Shown in pieces: positions 21,759-33,373 of a DNA stretch of 64,000 bases. Location: the NCBI GenBank assembly GCA_028583405.1, contig CM053244.1:2031607-2095606 (forward strand), in the 5' to 3' direction. Numbering within the stretch: the stretch's first letter is position 1; every line of letters begins with the position of its first letter. The notes beneath the pieces are model-generated. The model ran no database searches. It worked only from the letters and a program-made list of their open reading frames with translations, and had not been told where the DNA came from. The position numbers and the translations under genes are program-made. Origin of the DNA: Pogonophryne albipinna (lineage: Eukaryota > Chordata > Actinopteri > Perciformes > Artedidraconidae).

Positions 21759-23577
21759 TTCACTGAAAAAACTGAAACGTTGTCTTTAATTAAATGTATT
21801 ATGCCATCAAATGTCACATAACTGCATAAATAGGTTATTTAAAAGCAATCATTTAAAGTTGAACCTATTTATGGAGCCATAACTCCACAAACAAACTAAA
21901 CAAGTTTTACAAATGCCTTCTGATTCACTAACAAACACAGTGTGGTGAGCAAATACAAAACACCATCTACAAACTAATGCATTTAGTTTTGCAAATAAAA
22001 AACGTATCTATCAAACAAACACATAACATTTTTCTAATAAATCATGTTTCAGAGACAAATTCAGCTTAGGTTTTACAAGTACAACACGTTTTCTTCTCAC
22101 GGCGGAATATTACTGCCAAAAGTCACGTGACTCACTCCTGTGAATTTTGGCAGTAATATTCCGCCGTGGTTGTACTCATACACACTCACACATGCTCACT
22201 CTCACATGCTCCACGGCAGCAGGGGGCGCTACTGAGTCCATTTGGACGGCGGGAGGTTGAGCAGAGCATGGGACAGCCCTTGCCAGTCTGATGACAGGTG
22301 TTTCTAGCGATCCAGCGATCTGATACCGGACCTCATTTCACAATGAGCGGCCAACAGGTGAGTTTGTTGATTTTTCGGGTGAAAAAGCCAAAGTTAAATC
22401 AACTAAGTTACTGTCTCATGAGCAGACTGCATGAGCTACTTTACACCAAGCTAGGCACTTTTCATGTTGGTTCAGTAGGAGAACAAGCAAGCAAAAGCCA
22501 CATTTGTATATATAAATATATATAATTGGTGTAAGCTAGCTCCTGCAGTCTCCTTGATATCATCCTACTCATAAAACAGTAACTTGTGGAGTTTAACATT
22601 TAACAAGAAACAACAACAAACTCTTCTGTTGGAATTTTTCCTTCAGCAAAAGACATGACACAAACACATAATCCCCAAGAGAAGAAAGACAAAATAAATA
22701 CAACACAATAAACAAGAAAAAAAGCAATACTTAAATAAATAAAATACAAAAATATACAGATGCTGTCAGCATAATTCAAAAGAGAAAACTCAAAACAACA
22801 TAAATTATAAAAAATTATATAAATGGGCAAAAGGTTTCAACATTAGGTTACAAAGCTGCTAGACAAGAAGCTACATCACATCCAATCATATCTAGCATAT
22901 ATAGTTCCTTTCTTAAACTGTAAGAATTTCCCCCATATTTTATTAAAGATATCAGACTTTCCCTTAAAGCATATAGGTTTGTTTCTCTAAGGCCAGACAA
23001 TGAGAGATATTTAACATGATAGGCCTATTGTTAGTCTGGTATCGGATCGCTAGAAACACCTGTCATCAGACTGGCAAGGGCTGTTCCATGCTCTGCTCAA
23101 CCTCCCGGCGTCCAAATGAACTCAGTAGCGCCCCCTGCTGCCGTGGAGCATGTGAGCGTGAGCATGTGTGAGTGTGTATGAGCACAACCACGGCGGAATA
23201 TTACTGCCAAAAGTCATGTGACTATAATATAATATTCCGCAGTGAGAAGAAAAAGTGTTGTACTTGTAAAACCTATGCTGAATTTGTCTCTGAAACATGA
23301 TTTATTAGTTATGTGTTTGTTTGATAGATACGTTTTTTATTTGCAAAACTAAATGCATTAGTTTGTAGATGGTGTTTTGTATTTGCTCACCACACTGTGT
23401 TTGTTAGTTAATCATAAGGCATTTGTAAAACTTGTTTAGTTTGTTTGTGGAGTTATGGCAGGAAATTAGCTTCATACCTATTGCTTTCAACTAACCTAAT
23501 ACAGTTATGTGAAATATGTTGGCATAATACATTTAATAAAGTCAAAGTCTCAGTTTTTTCAGTCAAAATATCCATAC
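21759..23577. mobile_element. Foldback-type element: inverted repeat with arms of about 550 bp
   Basis: The left arm (about 21759-22314) is the reverse complement of the right arm (about 23044-23577), with a spacer of about 730 bp. The inner 430 bp of each arm are close to identical; the outer 110 bp are more diverged. Both arms contain a segment CAGCAGGGGGCGCTACTGAG (reversed on the right) and a CGGCGGAATATTACTGCC motif. The left arm carries a complete internal palindrome at about 22099-22167, and the right arm a shortened version. No transposase or TSD was recognised. It could be a foldback DNA transposon or a head-to-head duplication. Confidence 0.8.
22099..22167. repeat. Palindrome within the left foldback arm
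   Basis: The sequence CACGGCGGAATATTACTGCC is followed about 30 bases later by its reverse complement, with arms of about 24 bp. The loop includes GTCACGTGAC. The matching site in the right arm has lost part of one half. Confidence 0.8.
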
Positions 23578-24660
23578 TGTCCTCCTTCATAGGACTTCCC
23601 ACTTTAGATTGGAGCAACAGAAGTGTTTTGTCGAAGCAAATGATTAGCATATTAACATATTTTGTAGGAGATGAAATACCACCACAAAAAATCTCCCTCC
23701 AACAATGTCATTCATACTCATCTACATTCCTGCAACACACTCTCTTTAAAAGTCAAGCCCCCATTCTTCACAATTCCCTTTTTCCAATATCTGTCTGTGT
23801 CTCACAGAGCTGTAATAACATTTGGAGATATATGCTGGCCCAGGAGAGGGACGAGCGCTGAGGCAACAGATACTTTCAGAATTGGAATTGAGATGTATTA
23901 TTCACGGCATTTGCTATAGGTTTTAAGATATTGCAGTTCATCTTAATATCAACTTGCCTCAACTTCATTACCCCGCTGCTTTCAGATGTGATTTCTTCTG
24001 GCATCTTGTATGAACACATTTGTCTTTAAGCATGCACTGCTACAAAAATGCAGGCCTTTTTACCCCACATGGATTTGGACAGAACAGTGTATCTCATCTT
24101 GAGGCCTTTGAGGCCCTTCAAAACATTTGGAAAACTTGTGTTTTTACTGGTGGACACTTAAAGATCAATTTCTGCAGAAAACAAACATGTTCAGTGTCAA
24201 AATCTTAGATGTTTGAGTCTTTTAATGGGCTCAAGGAATCAAAATAATATGTCAAGGCTTTATTTCTTTGTATCAGTGACTATATCATTATGAGAAGACA
24301 CTCCTAAGGTAGCAGGCCCGCAAACTAAAAGAGTCTGAGCTAACCTGACATAACAAAGCTCCTGGAAAACCAACATCAGCTAACAGGGCTAGCCGTTAGC
24401 AGCAGGAACACTTCTTTATATCTCTAAAGAAACTGCTCTGTCCTGCTGTTGGTTTGTCACCAGGTACATTACATCTCATTCTCTCCATTTATACAACCAC
24501 TGGGCAGGTGGCCTCAGTGATGTTATAAAATGAAATCGAATTATACCATTATTGTATTAAGAAGTATGATAGAATTAGTCATAACATTTGAACAATATAA
24601 AAAATAGATATAGAATAAATAAGACTTAGATGGCCATCACTGCCAGGAAGGTATATACTA
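23578..24660. other. Intergenic, no gene recognised
   Basis: Spacer with short frames only. No domain, RNA gene or clear repeat seen. Confidence 0.45.
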
Positions 24661-24669
24661 GCATAATAG

Positions 24670-24765
24670 GGGGGGGGGGGGGGGGAGTGGCTCAGTCTCT
24701 AGGGACCTGGTTGGTAACTGAAGGTTCAACGGGTCTAGTCCTGATCCGACCAATAATAAGGCGTG
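24670..24765 (+). mobile_element. tRNA-headed SINE head, after a G-run
   Basis: A run of about 16 G is followed by AGTGGCTCAGTCTCTAGGGA (A-box-like), ACCTGGTTGGTAACTGAAGG and GGTCTAGTCCTGATCC (B-box-like). The body and tail are not obvious. Confidence 0.55.
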
Positions 24766-26202
24766 TGGCACACATAACGAAAAAGTATGTTTATATTCAG
24801 ACCTCATGTCTATACGTCCCGTGTATGTGTGTATTTTGACTGTTTAGTGATAATGGCAAACTGAATTACCCCTCCAGGATTATAGGGTCTTCTTCTGTAC
24901 ATTTGTATTATCAAAGTAATTCCCATATATCATTGAACAGGGCAATATTCCATCACAGAAATACAATGACTTTTAAATGAGGGGAAAGTATGGTGGGAGG
25001 GCATAATAGTGGCCCGCCACTTATTTTATTATTGGGCCCCCAGCGCTCCTCCAGCCCAGCAGAGACATCCTTAAAGATCTCCTGCAGTTAAAAGAGTCCA
25101 GAACAGAACTTTTGAAACTCCACAGAGCCACATGGTTCATACAGGCTGAGGGAATATAAGGGAACCTGTGGGTACCGCCAGGAAAAATTGAGCATTCTCA
25201 AGATTTGTGTTTGTCCACACATACAATGTGGACTGTTGAACATGCCAACGTCACAGAATTAGAAATAATGGCCATGGTATGCATTTTTGATATAGGTCAT
25301 AGGAATTCTAATTCATCCAGGCAAATATCAGCTAAAAGTCTCTGCTGCTGGCAGCATGCCTCATAATCCAGTTAATCCTTCAAAGATTTAACAACATTAA
25401 TCCTAAAAAATACATCACCTCAATGAGAATATATTATAATGAAAGGAGAGCCAGTCTGTACCCTCCCCCTTCATTAACCATCCATTTTCATTGTTTGGTT
25501 CTTTAAGGCCTGCATTTCTTTCTTCATTAATGATGACCAATCAGATTCCAGGCAGGCAGCCACAATCAACATGGGACCCTGAGCAAAATGATGAAAGTCT
25601 CCATGTGGAACTCGCTTCTCAGTTGAGCCTGCTGGTGGAATGTTAATGTACATATATTGTTGTAATGGAGCAATGGTTGCTGCTGTCTATCAAAGTTGTA
25701 CCGCTATAGAGACGTGAATTCTGGGAAAAGTAAACAAAAACTTTTAACTCAGTGTGTCACCAAAATATAAGATAAGGCAGACTGTGACTTCACTGAGAGG
25801 GGATGCCTTTAGAGATGAGGATAGTAGGTGCTGTAGGAGCCTTAATGCTTGTTTTGCCATTACTTATTACTTCTATTATTATCTTCATTTCTGTTTGCAT
25901 CACGTTTAATTCTTATTGTTTATCACTTCCGGCAATGGTCACGTGGGTGTGGTTTATTGGTATTTAGTCACCTGTTGGGTGCCGTTTTCGAGGATATGAT
26001 GTAGGAAGAGGGTGAATGGCGCTCTGATACTTTCTGTTGACCGTCAGGTCTGGAGTTGTATATTGTTTGTTTTCGTCTATATTAAACACCATGGACTACA
26101 AATGACTACCGACTCCTACATGGAACGCGTCACAGCAAAGAGCACATTTTAGCCTCTCAGCGGCTAACTCATAGGGAGTTATTGCCGCTACAGGTGCATT
26201 AT
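24766..26202. other. Intergenic, no gene recognised
   Basis: Spacer; short frames only, no domain recognised. Confidence 0.45.
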
Positions 26203-26274
26203 ACAAATCACTCATTGCATGTTTAAAACGCTAGACACCTGTCCAGCGTTTTAAACATGCAGTGAGTGATTTGT
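26203..26274. repeat. Long hairpin, 30-bp arms
   Basis: Arms at 26203-26232 and 26245-26274 are reverse complements with one mismatch (29 of 30), separated by a 12-base loop, AGACACCTGTCC. It could be a small MITE or a hairpin RNA gene; nothing tells which. Confidence 0.8.
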
Positions 26275-26330
26275 CCAAATGTACTGATTACCATAAAGTA
26301 ACACTGGCCCAATGCTACTACCAGTCACAG

Positions 26331-27167
26331 TGTATATGTGACCCGCTCTATCGAAATCAGTCGGAAGTCGCAACGGCTCATTTCAAAATAAACGTGGATT
26401 TGCGTAAAAAACTAGTTTTTCGGGTTCGAGTGTTTTGTTTGATTTTAAATAAACAAAGTCTTGGCTTTCAGAATATGAAACTTTTATTTCCAAAATCACA
26501 CGATAAATACATGTTTGAAGCTTGTAAAGGGAAGATGACAGCTCTCACTCGCCACTCTGCTCTTCCTTAGCACCGCCCCCCCCCTCCCTCCGGCTGAAAT
26601 TATGAATGTGTATAGTGATCATAGATAACACGGCAGGGTCCGTTACAGTTTGTTTTCATCTGATTTCAAATAAACAACGTCTTGGCTTTCAGAATATTAA
26701 ACTTGTTTCGGCAAATTCAGATGATAAATACAACTTTGAAGCTTCGGCATAATTACAAGCGGAGAACGGAGTAATTTAACGTCACAGCAGGCATAACAAC
26801 AGCCGGTGTTTCTCGTGAGTGTTTTCCCCGGGAAACAAACACAATACACACACACTCGCGAGCTTCCCCCAGACCAGTAATCCAAACGAAAATATTTTCC
26901 CTCATACTACTTTGATCATTTGCTCCACTAATAATCAATCAGATCGATGGATTCCAGAGAAGAGGAAACTTTGAAGGCCTTTTTCTCAAAATGATGACTC
27001 GGTGATGGTCATTATATAATTTGACATATTTCGCTTAATATTTGGAGTACAAAAACAATCCTGATATCATTGGAAAGCTAGGAATATCCTTTTTCAAACA
27101 GTGTATACAACTCAAAATCTGTCTTCGGGTCAATGCGACTGATTTCGATGGAGCAGGTCACATATGT
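26331..27167. mobile_element. DNA transposon, non-autonomous, with near 40-bp TIRs
   Basis: The left end TATATGTGACCCGCTCTATC and onward through GAAATCAGTCG is matched in reverse at the right end (27133-27167: CGACTGATTTCGATGGAGCA, GGTCACATATG). The flanks GTCACAGT and GTCACAAC agree in 6 of 8 positions, possibly a worn 8-bp TSD. The interior includes a partial tandem duplication (about 26432-26525 and 26655-26745, both with GTCTTGGCTTTCAGAATAT). No transposase was seen. Confidence 0.72.
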
Positions 27168-29241
<2,074 letters not shown>

Positions 29242-29990
29242 TCGCAGAAATGTAGTTAATTAAAATACATTTCATTTTTTAAATAATTGTGTTCCTTGAA
29301 CGAAATCCTGCTCTTTTCCTTTACCTAACATGCTTCGTGCAAAATGCTACATGGTAATAACGCTTTATACAAATGTACCACAACACACCAGATATCTCAT
29401 TGTTTTTTTTTGGCCCTCTTGGCCAGGTTGTTCTTGAAAAAGAGATTTTAATCTCAATGAGACTTTTTACCTGGTTAATAAAGGATATATTGGGTTGCCT
29501 GTGAAGCTGTAGTTGTGGCTCTATGGTTATTTAAAATACATGTATGACTCTCCTTTTGTGAGTAACAATCACAGACAATACAGAAGAAATGACAGGTTTG
29601 ATGCCAAAACCACTTTAAAAACGTGGATTTTGCAATGAAGCTTTTTAATTATATGTTTTCAAAGAGTGGGAACGATAAGGGTTTAACATTATCGCAAAAT
29701 ATAAAAGGTAATTGTTCTATTATTTAAAAGACCTCACTCTTATCGATACAATGCATTCAGGCTGAGACAATATATAAAAAAACTTTAACAATATAAATCA
29801 CATTTCAATAGGAAAGAAAAAAAGAGCTAAGACTGAGCAGAACGTGTTAATATTTTAGGTAGTCTGAATATTTTTGGAGAAATACTATTTAGAAAATGAC
29901 ATGGTAGGTAGTCAAATTTCAAGAACAAACCTTAAGTATTTGGGTTAAGGTTATGGCGAGAGTCAAAGCCCTACAGTAACAATGATTGTA
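29242..29990. other. Intergenic, no gene recognised
   Basis: AT-rich spacer. Around 29405-29490 the motif TTGAAAAAGAGATTTTAATC followed by GGTTAATAAAGGATAT resembles a LINE 3' tail of fish, but it is too short to assign. Confidence 0.4.
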
Positions 29991-29999
29991 TGTCATGTG

Positions 30000-31106
30000 C
30001 AGTGGTTGCGTTAGACTTTTTTGTTGTCCGTCATTTTGACGGACAGGATCGTAACATTTCCGTCATAATCCATTATTACCCGTCATTTTATTTGATAAAA
30101 GTTTTTTAAGAGTTTTAATGATGAGACATGTTTAATATTTATGTTTGCGTACTGAGCAGCAAATGTTCATTCATTCATGTTTTAATGATTCATACAGAAC
30201 TTTTAAGGGCATGGAGAAAGAAAAAGATGAACAGAGACACCGACCGTGTGGTCACTTTTCATGTCAACACGAACATGAATGATGTATTTGTTCCTGCACT
30301 GACAGCACAGCAGAGGGGGGCTGAGGCCGCTAAAAACACCACGACCATTGTGCCTAAACAGGCAAATATGAACAATGCCATCGTTTTAAATGAGACAATT
30401 ACAATCAGAATATGAAAAAAACATTTACAAGAACAACTCAATTGACCTGCTGTAGCCTAGCCTGAACGCTGATTTCTGTATCGTCGTGCACCCTCGGACA
30501 AATCCGTTACTCATCTTAGCTTTTCTACAGACGTCGCAGAACATTTTGCCATCTTCCCTCCTCAGCCACTTAAACTCTTGCTCCCACTGAACCCGGTACT
30601 CCCGCTTGAACTCCTTGCCACTTACTTGTCCCTCTGCTGCTGGCTGAACGCTGTCAGTTTTAGTCTTACTGGCTTGTCCTTAATCCTCCACCGCATCAAT
30701 CCCTCTTTTCACCTCGTTTATCCACAGCATCACAATTACTGGGCTTATTAAAAAAGCTTCGGACGATCAGCTGCCGTGACATTTTGCGATTGCTAAAGCC
30801 GGTTAAACAACGAGGTAATCAACGAGGTCAAAAACAAGACTAGATAATAGCTACTTAATATACACACACTCGCCACCAACTGGACAGGGGTGTGAATGAC
30901 TAAATAGTAGTTACAGACTACAGTAGATCACCCTCAGTCGACCTGGCCACTAAGGATGCAATATAATGTGGGCCGCTGGTAGACATTTTGGCGCTGTTCC
31001 GAGTTGTGTTCTAATCCGTCAAAATGACGGACTGCTTTCAGATTTTTCCGTCATTGTTAGAAAAAATCTGTCATTGACGGAAAATATTCGGTTAACGCGA
31101 CCTCTG
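30000..31106 (-). mobile_element. hAT-5: hAT element with zinc-finger exon
   Basis: The ends CAGTGGTTGCGTTAGAC and the reverse of CAGAGGTCGCGTTAACC are flanked by the perfect 8-bp repeat GTCATGTG (29992-29999 and 31107-31114). Subterminal GTCATTTTGACGG motifs recur at both ends. A minus-strand coding relic lies inside. Confidence 0.9.
30440..30810 (-). pseudogene. hAT transposase N-terminal fragment (ZNF862-like finger)
   Basis: The minus reading gives MSRQLIVRSFFNK, then GKEFKREYRVQWEQEFKWLR, DGKMFCDVCRKAKMS and NGFVRGCTTIQKSA. This W-x-F-W, C-x2-C and GCTTIQKS arrangement is typical of the TTF/BED-like finger of ZNF862-type hAT proteins. There are stops between the first two blocks and the DDE core is missing. 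Confidence 0.68.
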
Positions 31107-31119
31107 GTCATGTGATACA

Positions 31120-31440
31120 ACCAGAGATGGAGTACTCGAGTCCTGGACTCGGACTCGAGTCGGACTTGAGTGCCGATTTTCGTGACTCGACTCGGACTCG
31201 CAAATTCTCGCGTACGCTGACTTGGACTCGGACTCGTGAATTTTTCCCCCCACGATGACTCGGACTCGACTTGTACATTGACGCTCTGACTTGGACTCGG
31301 ACTCATGAATTTCATCCCCCACGATGACTCGGACTCGACTTGTACATTGACGCTCTGACTTGGACTCGAGCTAGTTTTCTCTGGAGTCTGATGTCCTCTA
31401 TTCTGGCGTGTGAACCTGTGAGGCGAGTTCACGTACTGGG
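31120..31440. repeat. ACTCGGACTCG-rich element with 69-bp tandem units
   Basis: The segment is built of GGACTCGGACTCG-like motifs. Two 69-bp units start at GACTTGGACTCGGACTC (31219 and 31288) and a partial third starts at 31357. The first bases, CAGAGATGGAGTACTCGAG, resemble a hAT-type terminus, but no matching right end was found. Confidence 0.72.
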
Positions 31441-31678
31441 CCCCGCTATTCCAGTCTAGAGATGTCTAGAGACACACCCCGCATTGTGCTGTATGCTTTC
31501 ACACATTCTGCTTCCACATTGGAAAATAGCAGCGCAAAATGCTCGTTATGTGGAAACAATATTGAAGAGAAGGCTCCGTAACACATTACTCTAAGGATCG
31601 AGTTCAGACATGGCTTGAACACTATCATCAGAGTAACGTGTGATCTAATCAATAAATAAAGATTCAGCCGATAACACG

Positions 31679-31742
31679 AAAGCACATGGCTACTTAACAT
31701 GCAGAATGACATCATTTTGCATGCTAAGTAGCCATGTGCTTT
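31679..31742. repeat. Hairpin, 24-bp arms
   Basis: Arms at 31679-31702 and 31719-31742 (AAAGCACATGGCTACTTAAC and onward) are reverse complements with one mismatch and a 16-base loop. Confidence 0.8.
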
Positions 31743-32515
31743 CTGGGGCTAAGGTTGCAGTCAGATAATCCAAAAATCAGCTCCTATCGTCTAACCCTAT
31801 CTTCTATTCATTGACCTCTGAGTGAAACGTCATGGGGTTAAGGAATAGTGGATCTAGAGACTCTGCACCGTGCTCTGATGCTGTTGCTTTATGCTTTATG
31901 AATGTGGACAACAGAGAAACATATTCTTCATGACCAAAGTTGGAATTGAAATAAAAAAGGAAAGTGAAACTTATGCTCGTCAGAGTCGTCACCCTCTCCC
32001 TCCGGTCCACATTAATACAAATGATCCCAATACGTATTATTGTATGAACTAAAGATTTTAAAATAAATACAGATATATTTATTATAAACGTTAGTCCTTA
32101 ACATCTATCACTGTGTATATCACCATTCAAACATCTTTTAAAAGTTTAACAAACTCCACACAGCTCAGTAAAGACTGTGAAATGCTGACTTTATTTGATC
32201 ATTTCAGTAAAAACTAACGTTCATATTTCTCTCTTTGATTATAATACTGATGAACGTTCAAAACAAAGCACTTTGGCAACTTACCACATACGTTTTAAAA
32301 TGCTTAATAAGCACCGTAACTTTCATGATATAACTTCTCGGTCATAATCGATTGTTTCCGTGAACGGCCGACTGTTGTGAGATGGCAAATGCTGCGGCTG
32401 CAAGGCATTGTGGGGCATCACTTTCTCCTCTCCTTTCGTCAAGGGAGGTCCAGTGGTTCCTAAGCTAAAGGAGGTTATAAAGGAAGTTTGAAACCTCCTT
32501 TCCTATCATCTAGAG
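31743..32515. other. Intergenic, no gene recognised
   Basis: Spacer with short frames only. Confidence 0.45.
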
Positions 32516-32880
32516 CAGGGGTGCCCAACCAGTCGACCCTGGGATACGGTACGCCCACTTCCTAAAATGTCTCCGCGAGTGAGCGCAGGCCAGAGTTTCA
32601 GGAGCAGAAGAGCAGGAATTGCTCGCGAGAGCGCAGGAGACCACGGAGAGCTCATGTAGATGCTGCACATGCTCAAGGCATGTTTCTCCCCTGCAGGCTT
32701 CAATATTGCTCTCGAAAATAATATACGTCTGCGGCTGCTTGACTTGTGCTCGCGTGGATTTCATATGCCCTCACGATTAATGACAAAGATTTGCCGCTAT
32801 AGCTGTTCCTGTGCTACACACACACTCTGAAGGTTCCACAGATCACCTGTCAATCAAACAGCACTGCTGGATTTCTCACT
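32516..32880 (+). mobile_element. hAT fragment with only the left terminus
   Basis: CAGGGGTGCCCAACCAGTCG at 32517-32536 equals the left terminus of the complete hAT at 48597. The sequence beyond the first 20 bases or so differs from that copy, so this is another member using the same terminus. The right end is not found. The right boundary given is approximate. Confidence 0.6.
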
Positions 32881-33004
32881 GCATGCATGTATTGGATATT
32901 TTGTAAATGTAAGTTATGTTCAACTTTCCACTTTTTTTTATTAATAAAAAAAAATACAGGACATTCAGAAGGCATAATTACGGAGCTCTGGAGGGTTCAT
33001 AGAG

Positions 33005-33215
33005 AGAAAAATAAAACGTGGCCACGTTTTATTTATTTGTGCGCACGAGATACTTTCTCGTGCGCACGCTTTATTAACTCGTGGCCTCAATTTAAATAAA
33101 ACGAGGCCACGCTTTATTAATTTGTGCGCACGAGATACTTTCACGTACGCACGCTTTATTAACTCGTGCGCACAAGTTAATAAAGCTTATTAACTCATGC
33201 GCACGAGATAGTTAG
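33005..33215. repeat. Palindrome cluster with GTGCGCAC cores
   Basis: A perfect 26-bp palindrome centred at 33021/33022 (GTGGCCAC core) is followed by hairpins built on GTGCGCACGAGATACTTTC (33040-33068, 33123-33150, 33165-33178 and 33198-33210). GAGGCCACGCTTTATTAA repeats with variation. It is probably the end region of a small non-autonomous element, family not recognised. Confidence 0.7.
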
Positions 33216-33373
33216 GTATATAATGTACAGCACAACAGACCAGCCTTTCTCCCCGAAGCATGAAGAGGAGTTCACCTGCTTGATCGGTAAGTTAAGTTGA
33301 TTATTAGCTTGCTATTAAACATTAATTGCTGGCTCAGCAACATCTAAATCATCCTAGAAAGAGGTAACAAGAG

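Noticed and set aside
22292..22360. First exon MSGQQ followed by GTGAGT inside the foldback element
   Set aside because: An ATG and a donor-like site alone are not evidence. No downstream exon was seen.
33010..33215. CRISPR array because of repeated palindromic units
   Set aside because: Eukaryotic context, units are hairpin variants without regular spacers. A CRISPR array is excluded.
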